From Beverwykella pulmonaria (lineage: Eukaryota > Ascomycota > Dothideomycetes > Pleosporales > Melanommataceae): a stretch of DNA of 64,000 nucleotides. The stretch is taken from NCBI GenBank assembly GCA_001599595.1, contig BCHH01000011.1:703894-767893 (forward strand). Direction: 5' to 3'. This document shows positions 34,897-46,999 of this stretch, piece after piece. Both the position numbers and the translations under genes were made by a program. Within the stretch, counting starts at the first letter, position 1. The number at the start of each line of letters is the position of its first letter. The notes beneath the pieces are model-generated. The model had not been told where the DNA came from. It saw only the letters and a program-made list of their open reading frames with translations, and ran no database searches.

Positions 34897-37000
34897 GCTT
34901 GCGGTTGATGAAACCCGACAGTGTTGGTGTTATACAAAGTGCGGAATTTGAAGTTTCTGGAATGTTATGGTGATGGAGAGCATTGAGGGGTAGACTTGTT
35001 GAGGGCTCAATAAGAGATTCTTTTTGATGGAATAGTCTTTCACTTTGTTTACAGTCATATCTGCGCTAGCCCGACGGGTATGACTATAGGACTTGAATTC
35101 TTTGGTCCATAGTATTAGTGGACTTGTGATTATACCACTAAATCGTCTAATGAATATATTAACAAGAGATGATGATGATTCTTGCAGCGTGTTTGAGCGC
35201 GGGGCAAATTCCACAACGTCCTTGGCAATGCCTGTCCAAACTGTACGCAACAATCCCTAGACTGTACTTAAAGAACGTGTAAACTCGTCACACATTTTGT
35301 GCTGCCAGAAAATTCGCAGGAAAGACTCTGAGAAACAGCTCAGGGCTATTCCTGGGGAGGCGTCCGTCCAGTGTCAATCTTGGCCGTGAAAATTTCTTTT
35401 TGTAAAACTCTGGTGGATGTGCCAGAATGAAGGGGGGAAGCTGGGAGGTGCAAAACACGTTCAGCATTTCTCGTGCATACAGGTATGAATGATATTTTTT
35501 TTGGCCAAGAAGTAGAGGATCTTTTACGTCACCGTTCAGTGTTGTTTGCCTTTCCGTCCCACGAGTTCATGCCTCAAAGGACGGCAGACGTGAGACGAGG
35601 AAATTTCTAAGAAGCATAATAGACTAAAGATTCAACCGAGTTGAGAATTGAAAGTTAGAAGATGCTAGGAGGAGAATGAACTTGACGAGTTTGTAGACCC
35701 CGGTGTGGTTCTTCAAGTTGCCAGTACATTGTGAAGTCGAGATGTCAGTATTAAGACGAGGGCTGTGAGATGGAATGTGAAAGCTAAGGAGTCGATTCTG
35801 AGTGCGATAGAAGAGAGAAAAGCGGCACTGGTGAAGGTGTGAGGTGTTGCTCCTTCTCAAGGAGAAACTATTCATGCCCCTGAGAAACAATATGCGATCA
35901 ATAGTCCTCAATCAGAGGCGAACATCATTTGAGCCTGCGAAAAATCAAACAACATACACAGCCAGGGCTCTAGAACGGTTCTGTCCCTTGGCCACTCCAT
36001 GCAGAGATAACATCCAGCCTCACCAAGCACACTGGCCTCGGTTCATACCAACTCCGAAGAGTGACCTTCAGCTCACACTACCTCAACAGCGCTCCGCCAC
36101 GTTTGAAGAACTCACACAAAAACGCGTGAAAGTGAGGAGATGAGACATTGTGGCTGCGTGGTCTGCTCGACCTGCAAAGCTACGACAGCATGAGGTGAGC
36201 ATCTCGCTTGCCCAGCTCTATGGGATGCCCGAACATGCAATGGAGAAGCCCACGTGTCGCCAAACTGCATCGAGTTTCGCTTTGAAAGACCGATTGTGGA
36301 CCGATTCTAGACTGCAAGATGCCACAGAGCAGATCTAGAGCTGAAACATAGCGCCTGTCGAAGAGAAATACTTGCAGCTCAACAGTTCAGTCATTATGTG
36401 GGTAGCAATATTGGGCCTGCGTCTTGAGGTGTGGCGTATGAGCTGATGGTCATGGTACTACTTAATGCGGTGAGGTAGATTGCGTGTTGTCCGACGAGGC
36501 GGAGATGACAGCCATGGAGATAGTAGGTCAACGACCGAGACGCCATGCATTAGGAGCCTCTTTTCCGCCTTCATTTGGGCCGATGTGAACAGGGTATGGC
36601 GAATTTATGCACATCTTCATGTGTGAATCTTCTAGCGTTCGTGCGTCTAGGACAGCATGAGCTGAGATGACAAGGCTACATATCCATTGCGTGATGAAGT
36701 GGGCCATAGAAGGAACAACCAGAAGAGCATAAACTGAAATATGAAACTTGCTAACAGTGACGAGCGTTGCCGGTTGTTCACGAAAGGTAATTCGAGCGAA
36801 GGATAGGTTTTGTTACAGTCCAACCAGCGCATGCGCATCTACTTTCGGATAGACTGGCGTGCGTGAGGCTGGCAGGGCTATCGTGGCCCTTGGTATTGCG
36901 GTGATTTTGCAGCCCACTAGTCAAAGGTCGATGCACGTTGTTAACCGCTGGGTGGGTGTGTGGAGGAACGAGCGTTAGATAATTTCACATATACGAGACA
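34897..37000. other. AT-richer non-coding stretch upstream of the UstYa gene
   Basis: The 2.1 kb upstream of the UstYa start look AT-rich by eye between 34900 and 35900. Only short frames occur, none with a domain. It presumably includes the UstYa promoter. Confidence 0.45.
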
Positions 37001-40000
37001 AGGTGGGGAGAGGAACAGTGACAGCGACAGTGACAGCGGGATTCCGCAGGGAGTAGGGTGGATGTTTGGACGCTGAAGTGACCCAATGGACCAATCAACG
37101 TGTGATTCGAATGATGGTTGGGCAGCCGGCTTTCAGACGACCCGAGCTGCCATCAAGGATTCGACGGCGTTAATACTGCTTGCCAGTTTTTCGCTGTTGG
37201 TGAAATGATTCAGTTGCCTGTGAGGGGTAACATGTGGGCGTTTGAGGTTCGAGCACTCGTTGTGATACTGATGGCGTTGTTGGATACAATACGCCCGTCG
37301 AATAAGGCTACTTCCACGTTTGATAAGCCCGGGCATCAATCAGAGATCTCCGCGGCTCTAGTGGCATCGTATGGTATGATAGCGACATGCAAGGAGATCG
37401 TCCTGTCCTGAGCGCAAGGAATCCTTAGCAACGAAATGGGTGGGTCGACCGAGCGGTGGACAAGGCACCTTCGCATTGACATTTTTCATGGTGGACCTTT
37501 GATTGTGCGATTTACTTGTCCCGATTAGGTCTGACAGGAGGCTTGTGTGGGGGTTAGCAAAGCGGGATGAGCGCGGCCTCACCGCCGTCAAACGGAGCCT
37601 TGCATGGCAGACCTTGCCTCCGAATCCATCAATTGCGCAGCACTAGCAGAAACACTTTGCGTACTGGCCCAAATGTTGCGGTACGACGTTGATTTCAGTG
37701 CTGTTCTGCTGAGGGGCGGCAAGACCTACACCCGGCGTTGCACAGTTGGGTGGTTCCAGTCGTGGCGGATCATCCTGAATCTCAAAGCAAGGTGCCCGAA
37801 GCCGGGCGGAAACGGATCATTTTCACGACTCCTTGATGTAAACAACAACAAACCCGCAAATTATAAATAGCGGGTGGAAAAGAGGAGTATTGTTTGAGGT
37901 GCCCGCCATTCGCCACAGCTCGTGTAACTCTTGACGGAGAACAGATGAGGGGGGGCGAAGCTATTCGCCTATTGGCTGGCTTCTCTTTTCCTCATTGGCT
38001 GTCAGCGTTTGAGATCCTGCATGTTGACAGAGGCTTCCCAGCATCTTCCCATCCGGGACTCATCAAGCTCAGCTGTCGCGAAGATGTGAGTTCTCGCATC
38101 TTCAATTGAACCAGGGGGTGATCTTTCCCTCATTGCTCGTACGTCGCATGAGCTCCCCACCACCGAAATCTCATCCCTCGTGACGGTCCCCTGCAGCACG
38201 TCTGGGCTACTGCAGGTCCACCGATTTGGATGTAGATACCAAATCGATTGCCTCGCCCCAGTTTCCGACCGTGCAGCCGAGAGTCAGCCGATCTGGCAGC
38301 ATGCTGCTAAAGCCACTGCTGGTCTGCAAAGCGAGGCCTTGACCAGATTCGACGGGGCAAGATCAACACTGTCCCGGCTCCCCCCCCGAAGCAAATGCAG
38401 CCACACTAACAAAGTGAATTCACTGGGCGTCATGTGTGTTACCGGAAAGAGGCGGGCCATACGGGATGCGATAGACAATGTAGGCCCGTCCGACTTTGGG
38501 TTCTTCTCTAGTTCTCCCAGATTCCAAGCACGGTCACCAAGTTGCTGCCCACGGAAAAGCACGATGCATACCTCACTTTTGCGCTCGATAAGATCGAGTC
38601 TGCAGTAGTGCACAGGCGCCCACGAGGGGGCCATGACCACCTCGAACTAACGTAAGGAAATGCCCGAGCAAGGCATAGGCCGTTCCTGTGTTGCATGCCA
38701 TGGCCGACTCGAAACGATCTCGCATGGTTTAGAGGCCTGAACGAGTTGAGGCCGATATCTCTCGGCATGTAAAAAAGGAGAGTATTGGGACCAGTTCGCG
38801 CCCAGACCACGAAGCATGTAGGAGGAGATCACCTCACGTTGAAGTCGTTCTATTGACCTGGTCGCTTGTTATCTCCTGTCTGGCGATGCAACGTAATTAC
38901 ATTTTGAAGAGTAGCCCCTGTGTTGAGGCTGTAACAGGCCAATACGTCGATCAAAGTATAGGTGATTGCGATCAGTTTGGCGACAAAGTCGGCTTGCAGC
39001 GCATGGCGTCTAAGTTTGGTACAATGCTTTGAAGAGACCTGTTTTCAACCGTCTGGGGACAACAAAACGGGTGCCGGTGCTGCTGAGCAAATGGACGGCA
39101 AAGGCTGCAAGACTGGGAAAAGGAAAGAAAGTAGGAGGATCTGAAGCCTTCTGGAATCATGGCGTGCGCACTTCCGATCGAGGCTGGTTGCAGCCATGGT
39201 ATTGGGTCAACGTTGGCAGCACAATGGCTGCGAGGCGCACGAAAAGGAAGTCGCAGGGCGGTCACTTTGACAGGGTCGCGTTCGGGCTTTCGTGTTCGGC
39301 GACGATGAAGCAGGCAGCGCGATGGGTGCAGCAGGTGGCGGCTACCTGGATGGGTGAGGGAGCGAAAGCGAGGAAGGACGCAGAGCTCAGCAGCAGCATG
39401 CACGTCGTCGGATCGGGCAGTGTGATGGCGCTGGGGGGCCGGGATGGATGTGGAGGTGGTGGAGGTGTTGTGGTGATGTTTGACGAGCTCCAAATTGGAC
39501 ATCCCGGGAGCCTGGCAAGTGGCGCTGTGGTGATTGGACAGCCGGGGCGCGGGTACTTGCTGATGACACCTGCTCCGCACGCACAGATTATCGGGATGAT
39601 GCTGGGAGCCGTACCAGATGTTGACCAAAGACATGGCCGCCACCACCGCAGACGGCCGCTGGTCAGGACGCAAGACCAGAGCAGCGCGAGCGGGCGAGCA
39701 GCATGCCGTCGCTACGCCATTGCCATTGGCCGTCACTTCCGGTGTCGGCTAAGCACCTGAGCTGGGAGCGATGGGAGTGAGGGGCAGCATCCAATTTACT
39801 CGTCGCGGAAGCTGCAGGTACGCGGCTGCTGGAGAGTCTGTGTACACTGTGGCCGAGGGAGCATCTGTGAGCCATGACTCTGCCCGCGATTTGTTTTCTT
39901 TGCGGTCCGCCGCACCGGAACGAGGGACCCAGCGAGATGGCACAAGGCCGGTGGACGTCAAAAGGAGGGATACCAGGATCGCACGCTCGCCGCCCAGCTT

Positions 40001-41237
40001 GTCCAAAGAGAGACGAGCCTCCACCGGTCTCACAGACCATGGCATGCCAGCCTGCTAGCCATATCGGGGAGCTCACGCAGGTCACGGCTGGGCACGCCCG
40101 GAAACGTGCTCTGGCTGCCCATCCAGGACGAGCAAAGCCGCCTTCATTACCTAAACCCTAAACCCATGGCAAAGCCCGCGGTCAGGCCCGGCTGCCGTCC
40201 GGCGGCTGCCGTGTGTTGTGATTGCCACGGGCCGGCGGCTGGACAAGTGATAGGTGAGACAGCGGTTCTGGTTCTCGCTGCTTCGACATATCGAGGTTCC
40301 TGCCCAAAGGACGGCCTGCTGGGCAAGGATGGTTTGCCAGCGGGACTCGGGAGGCAGCGCAGAGCACGGAGAGCACACGGCTCTCTCGACGGGTTGTGGA
40401 TAGCCAGTTTACACAGGTCTAGGGCTGTCGTTTTGAAAACCGCGCTACCTCGAGGCGCCATCCTCGATGAAGCTTCGCGCGGGCTTGGGGACCGCAACTC
40501 TGATCCGCCCCGGGATGCTGTGACGGGCCCGCGTGAATAGTCGTCGTCTCTCTCTCCTCACAACGCCCGTGGCGTCCGCACCCACCGGCTTGCTCCCCGA
40601 CGAACTTCTCCATGTCTCCTGTTCCAAACGAGATGGAGGCATGCTGTCCACAATGTTCGCGGTATCCGCAGCACCCACCTCGGCCCTCCGCGCCCTCAGC
40701 AGCTGCGCTCCAGGAACACGGTCCTCGTCACGCGGCCAATGGGACGCGGCTGGGGCGTCTAACCCCCACACTTGATGAGACACTACTGGCCCGTGTGTGA
40801 ACAGCGGCCACAGACTGCTCGGCATGAGGGCAGCTGTTTGAGTACGAGCTAGCCCATCCCCAGCAAGCCCCCTCGCTGTGCTCATGGGGGGGCGTCCAGG
40901 GTTGCCTTCTGAGTGCCCATCCCCAGCACTCCTTGGCGCGCATGGAAAAGTGAGTTGCTTGTTCTCCGTCTTGCATTGCCAGTGGTCTCGATCTCGGACG
41001 GGCCTCCCTGTCCCAAGCCCTCTCGGTTTGCTCCACAATATCGTCACCCTTGTGTTCGCGGGATGCTTTGAAGCGGCCAACTATATGTAAACCCCCAATT
41101 CTCTTTGCATATCTTCACCTCATGACCACATAGCTCCCACGCCATTCGATCTACGCAGCACTCCGCAAGCCTTCGGCAAGTCACTCTCGCTTCCCAGCCG
41201 TCCACTTATTCTCCCTCTATTGTTCTCTTTATCTGCA
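37001..41237. other. 4.2-kb non-coding region upstream of the AZF1-like gene
   Basis: From about 38900 to 40900 the DNA is GC-rich, so long spurious frames appear on both strands (for example 39029-39760 plus and 38972-39736 minus over the same bases). Neither strand shows a domain or splice structure. A short gacagcgacagtgacagc run lies near 37020. The last kilobase probably contains the promoter and leader of the zinc-finger gene. Confidence 0.45.
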
Positions 41238-42850
41238 ATGACTGCTGTTGTTGCATCTCACCACGCCGGCCTTTGGCAGAGTCGACCAGACCAATCCATT
41301 CACATCCCCAACATGAACATGTCAGGTCTAGGGTCGTCCTACGACTCGTCGTCGAGGACCGTAACTCACCCGCCAGCGTCAAGAGCCTACCAAGCTACGA
41401 CGTCTCACATGGATATCAACATGCCACTGTTTTCGACGCACACGATGACGACCTCGATGCCGTATCAGCCAGGAGCGTTCGCGTTTGACCCGCTAGCTGT
41501 CAATCCGTACAATATGCAGCAAGCATTTCCCGTGAGCTACCCGCAAGCCATCCCACACGCTGTGAGCTACGCTGGAGCAACCAACCTTCAACAGCTTCCC
41601 ACGGCACGAGATCTGCCTAACGGATATTCCATGGAGAGGACCCCGCCAGTGAAGGCAGAGAGCGCATCTCCCATCCAGTCCAGCCCAATGTACCACAACG
41701 CTTCATACAGCGGCGAGTTCAAGCAATCCAACTCGGAACCCGAGGATGGCAGTGGTGCCCACTTTGCTACCGACGTAGACACCCTGATGAAGGCCATCCA
41801 GGCCAAGCAGAAGCCTGCTCCTCAACAACAGCGACCGCAGCCTCCACAGGTACGCGACATGAGCCACGTCATACCACAAGCAACCAGAGTCTCACCTCCT
41901 GTGCAGGAAGAAGACGGGAAATCCGCCCAGAAACCAAAGAAGAGATACCAGTGCAGCATGCCAGACTGCAACAAGAGCTTTTACCAGAAGACCCATCTCG
42001 AAATCCACACCAGAGCACACACTGGTGTCAAGCCATTTGTGAGTTAGCTGCAGTCGTCTTTTCTCACTCCTACTAACTTTGGTACAGCTCTGCAAAGAGC
42101 CTTCATGCGGCCAACGATTCTCCCAGCTAGGAAACCTGAAGGTCAGTCTCTTATGCTCTGGCACTCGACACCTGCTAATTGTTTTAGACACATGAGAGAC
42201 GACACACTGGAGAGCGGCCATATAACTGTGACATTTGCGGCAAGACATTTGCTCAGCGAGGCAATGTCCGAGCACATAAGATCGTCCACCAACAGATCAA
42301 ACCTTTCACATGCAGACTCGATGACTGTGGAAAGCAATTCACTCAGCTTGGTAACCTCAAGGTGAGTTCCAAAGACGGGATGGATTTCAGAGTGGCAAAA
42401 ACTGACAACTGCCAGTCACACCAAAATAAATTCCATGCTAGTACACTACGGTACCTCACCTCAAGGTTTGCGTCAATCCGCGCAGGCGAGTATGTCTCCG
42501 AGAAGGACAAGGAGCTCTGGGAGTACTTCGCGTCGCTGTACAAGAACTCCAACAAGGGAATCAAGGGCCGTGGCAAAGACAGGAGGATATCTGCGGCACC
42601 AGCCTCAGCCACCTCAAGCTCCTCATCCTACACATCCGCAACTGCCACGTCACTAAACCGGAATTACAACGGATCCTACCATCACTCTGGCAGCGACCGC
42701 AGTAGCCGCAGCACATCGCTAACGTCCGACACTATTCAGAAGGCTGACAATGGCTACGACTTCAACACTCCGATGCAGCAATCTGGTTTCCAAAGCCAGT
42801 CAAATGGTTACGATGACATGGTTTTCCCGGAGCGCAAGCTCTACTCATGA
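41238..42850 (+). CDS. AZF1-like C2H2 zinc-finger transcription factor
   Basis: Four exons (41238-42038, 42088-42141, 42188-42361, 42416-42850) give 487 residues. An upstream in-frame ATG at 41220 would add six. The first ~230 residues are Ser/Pro/Gln/Tyr-rich and probably regulatory. Four consecutive C2H2 fingers follow: [64 protein letters not shown] and [21 protein letters not shown], joined by TGxKPF/TGERPY-type linkers. Introns fall inside or next to fingers, at KPF/LCKE, LK/THER and LK/SHQ. The conserved [18 protein letters not shown] segment after the fingers and the Ser/Thr-rich tail match the AZF1-like proteins of filamentous fungi. Targets cannot be read from sequence. It stands alone in a long gene-free region, which fits a large upstream control region. 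Confidence 0.87.
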
Positions 42851-45800
42851 TACACTTTACCAGCACATACTGTACAAAAAAAATCGGTGATTACAGATGA
42901 ACATACTATACGATACGATAATCAGGAGTTTTCGAGGTCTGCTTGATGGAATATACTAGGCGCACGAGGGACAGCAGACGGGCTTCTGTTGCAATGGGTG
43001 GGCGGTTCCGGACGACTGATACCCGATCTAGTGCAGAGACGGGCATCATTCAGTCATTTCCTTCCCTTTCTTGTCATTTCCATCTCTATATCGGCGCACT
43101 GTTTTGGAAGTAACATTAATAATGTCGATTCTGTGACTCTCCCTCACCACCATTGGCGGTGTCGAGTGGAAGGCACCGCGCGGATACCCATTCTTCTTCT
43201 ACTACTACCACTACCTACGATATATCAACCCTGTACTGCTGGTGAAAGGCAAGGTCGAAGCAAAAAAATCATCTCATTTACTCTATTGTCAACTCGGGAG
43301 GGGGAAAGGATTGCGCGATTTGTCTCCCCTAGTTGGCTCGCTGTCGAAATTTCTTCACTACCTGTATTTCCCCGCGCAACGTGTATCACTATCTAGGCAT
43401 CTATATCCAATCAACCTCAAAATGGGAGGCTATTTGCTCGTTTATAAAGTAAGGGTCTCCCTGCTGCAAAAAACCCTCATCATACGATCGACTGCATGGC
43501 ATTGTGATACCGTCACTGCATTCATTCACCGCTTTGCTGTACGGGCGGTACCTACACCAAGGTGGTATCCCGTACCCGAATACGGCGGCAGATCGAGGCG
43601 GACCAGACGACGTGTGTGTGTGTGCAGACGCAGACGCGGTATGACACCGCTCATTTGCCTTCTCGCTTGTGTCGCCAGCCATGCACCGCGGCGCACATAG
43701 GATCTGCTGAACTAGATTGCCGTGGAACATCATCTGAGTGTCTCCGCTGGCGGGCGAGCCTGCGAGAGGCAGATCGAGACAGGACGCACCTTATCTGATA
43801 GGCAGATGGAGAGAGTGGTAGGGCTTCGGTAATAGGCTTACGGACGGGTTTTGTGCCCCGTTGCACCATGGACCAGCAGTTCGACGATGAGAAAGCATAG
43901 ACTCAACGTTGGATGGACGTGGAGAAGGGCCGAACGCAAATGCATAACTGCAACGGGCATGCAACTATTACCTACAGGTGCTTCGAACTACACATAATAG
44001 AGTTTGAAGTAGTTCCCTCGACGCTATCCCTCGAGCCTCACGTCACCTCCACGCTACCCCCCCCTCACAGAATCGCATCTCACCAAGCTGACATTCTTGT
44101 CCAAGTCCTCTCGAGTGCGCCACCACGCACTTCAGTCACCCACGAATTCCAGGCTATCCCTCCATAAACCCTCGCACTGCCCTCCGCTCATTGGCCAGCA
44201 CAGCGCAAAATTTCAATCTCCGCGGGTGACATTTACGCAGACATCCCGCGCGCAGCACAACCACCCTCGCTAAACGACCAATGGGACCTTTACAGCTCTC
44301 TTATATCTTTTACATGCTTGGATCTACCGGGGCTTTGATCCCGAGCGCAAGGAACGATTCGGGGGCGCACGCGGCCTTAGATCTACCTATCTTACCTTCA
44401 CCCCCCTCAAATCCCCCTCTAGGCTGAATGGGATAACAAGGGATAGGTGATTTGCCTGCTCGCCCGTTTGCGGCGCGAGGCGCAGAACGTGCTGGGGTGA
44501 GCATTCTGCGAAAGGCAATAATGACGACGAGAGTCGGGAAGCGGCAGGGATGCGAGTAGGGGAATTTAACGACGACGACGATGTTGGGAACGGGGTGAGG
44601 CGAGCCTCATTTTTAGGAGGTGGCCAAACGCGAACGCCATACATTTCCATGTAGAATTACATAGCCGCGACTACATAGCTGCGAGCATGTCATCTGGAGG
44701 GGCAAGATCGACAAATCTAGTCGTAGATCAGATGAGCTTGCTTGAGACGACGGGCATGTCATCAATATCGCGCTTGCATGGCATGACGTTTTTCAGCCTA
44801 GGCTCGCGAAATCTGCGCACGGCTGGAGAAGTGAGGCGTTGTGCGCTGGAGACACTTCTCCATGGATACGGAGAGGGAGATGGAGATGAGAAGAGGGGGG
44901 GGCCCAAACAGGATCGATGGACAATGGTCGGGATGGTCGTGTGGGCGGAGTGGGAGCGGAGCAGGGATGAGCTGCGCAAGCTTATCGCGACGACAAAGAG
45001 CGTTGGGTACGATCGGACGGAAAGACGCGTGTGTGTTGGGCTGGTAACTTTGCAACGGGGTTTTCGGTGTGGCGAGCTAGAAACAGCAGTCCCTGGGTTG
45101 GGTACATGCCAAGAAGGAAGGTGAGTTGGGATTAGGAAGGTAATTAGTATAAAGTGCGTGGGAACAAGTGGGGAGACAATGTGTCAATGTCGACCCTAAA
45201 ACGCTCACACCTCAAACCAACACAAACACGTCAATTCTCGACCATCGGCCACTGCATCACCAACATCATCAACCATAGGCAAACTCCGCCATTCCAGCCG
45301 CGCACCTCACCGATATTTCCACATCGTACCCGTCTCATTCGCTCCCTCAATCCTGCACCCCGCTCGCGCCACCCAATATCTCGCCCACGCCCAACTTCCC
45401 ACCTCGCTTCCGCCCTGCTCGCATCGGGACACCTCGCGCGCCTCCACTTGCCCTTTCCCCTCGCCTCGCCTCCTGCCCCTCCTCACCCACCCGTCGGCAC
45501 CAAATCTTCCGAGCCCGCCCGTGCCATCTTACCAAGATGCCGGGAGGGCCTAGCTGCATTCCCCAGTCTAGCCGCATCCGGCGCACGAGATCTCACAGGA
45601 TTTAAGATTGAGATACGTACCTGCCCACGTGCGGCTATATCCCAGGAATTATAGGCTGGAAAAGGAACGGGCGTGGCGTATATTGCCCGCCTGCGTATGG
45701 TTTTATGGCTTGGGATATTCACGATATGTGTTTCAGAGGTGGCTGGATAAGGAAGTGGGAGTGTGGAAGTGAGAATTTACGCTGCACGAGCGCGAATGCG

Positions 45801-46999
45801 GAAGTTGGGCAGCGGAGACGATTCATGGACGAGGCAGGTCCCTCCCATAGGTATTGCACGGATCCGAGCGGCCGCCATGTGTGCGAAATGTGAACGTAGA
45901 CGCCCTACGTCTGAGGAGCATGAATGAGCGAGGGCTGGCACTGTGATGGCAGCGTTGGAGTGCATCTGGTGTCAGTTGTCCCGATCCCAGCTCGTTGCAC
46001 TGCACCTTCTTCCTGATATCCACGACCACGCGTCGTCTGTCTGCATTGCCAGCCTTCGCGCTGCTCCCTCCCCGGCCCTCTCTTTTCCTATCTGCGAGCA
46101 TCCGAATCTCGCGTGCGCACACATTCGCGCCGTACTTCATATTCGAAACCCGTACCACATTTTATGTACGACTATGTTCCCACCCTCTCGATACGTTTCT
46201 GCTCTAGAAGCACGCCAGTCCGTAATCCAGTCCGATGGGAAAGGAAGGTGCTGTCTGTGTTTAGGCTGCGGTACCACCACACCTACCCATCGCTCGGGTC
46301 ATCGCTCATATCCCGAGGCGTTGTTCGGTGCGTCCAGCATAAACAGATAGAGTTTGGAACCATCGTACGGTTTGGTTATGCGGCACGACGCGAATCTGGG
46401 ACTAGATCAGATCCGTTCCCTCGGGTCTAGTCGACTCGCCCGATATTGCACCACTCACCATCTCCTCTCCACGGCGTCTCGATCGCTTCAATCCCACCTC
46501 CTGTCACCGACTCTTAGCCCGCACCCACACCAACTATCCCCGTCACATAGTCTCATCTCTGCCCTGAGCCCTCCTCCTGGGTCCGTCTCGTCGGTGGCTT
46601 TCTGCGGCCCGCACGCGAGCCCGCGGACGTGGTTGTGCAGCACATTGAGAGAGGCATGCGTCCTCACGCTTCCCAGAAACGCGCGCGGTTACATTGCAGC
46701 TACGTTGTCGTGTGAATTTAGGAGCAGGAGACTTGCTTGCGGAGATGTCCGTGGGTTTGATTTGAGTATGGATGTGTTGTGTGATGGAGACATGGGCGGG
46801 TATCCTGAGACCCTGCGCGTGGTTTGTGGAATGCATCACTTCTTTAACGGAAATCCAATTTAAAGACTGCGGACGGTAGTCGTGTGGAGTTCACGATATA
46901 GCGACATAACGGTGAGGCTGGTCGATCCGCATTCGGCCCGATAGTATTAACATAAAACTAACCACCAATAGCCAGTCTCGGTTCCGTTGAACAACGGCC
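42851..46999. other. 4.1-kb non-coding region downstream of AZF1-like gene
   Basis: Frames of up to 169 codons on both strands have the biased composition of random GC-rich DNA and no domains. Poly-A/T near 42875 and 43266 and a tgtgtgtgtg run near 43613 are the only marked features. No gene is supported. Confidence 0.45.

Noticed and set aside
38972..39760. Two frames of about 245-254 codons on opposite strands of the same DNA
   Set aside because: Both arise in GC-rich DNA, neither has a domain or splice pattern, and both cannot be real; nothing favours either.
40150..40165. CCTAAACCCTAAACCC resembling a telomere repeat
   Set aside because: There are only two units, of the TTTAGGG rather than the usual fungal TTAGGG type, inside GC-rich single-copy DNA. 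It is most likely chance.
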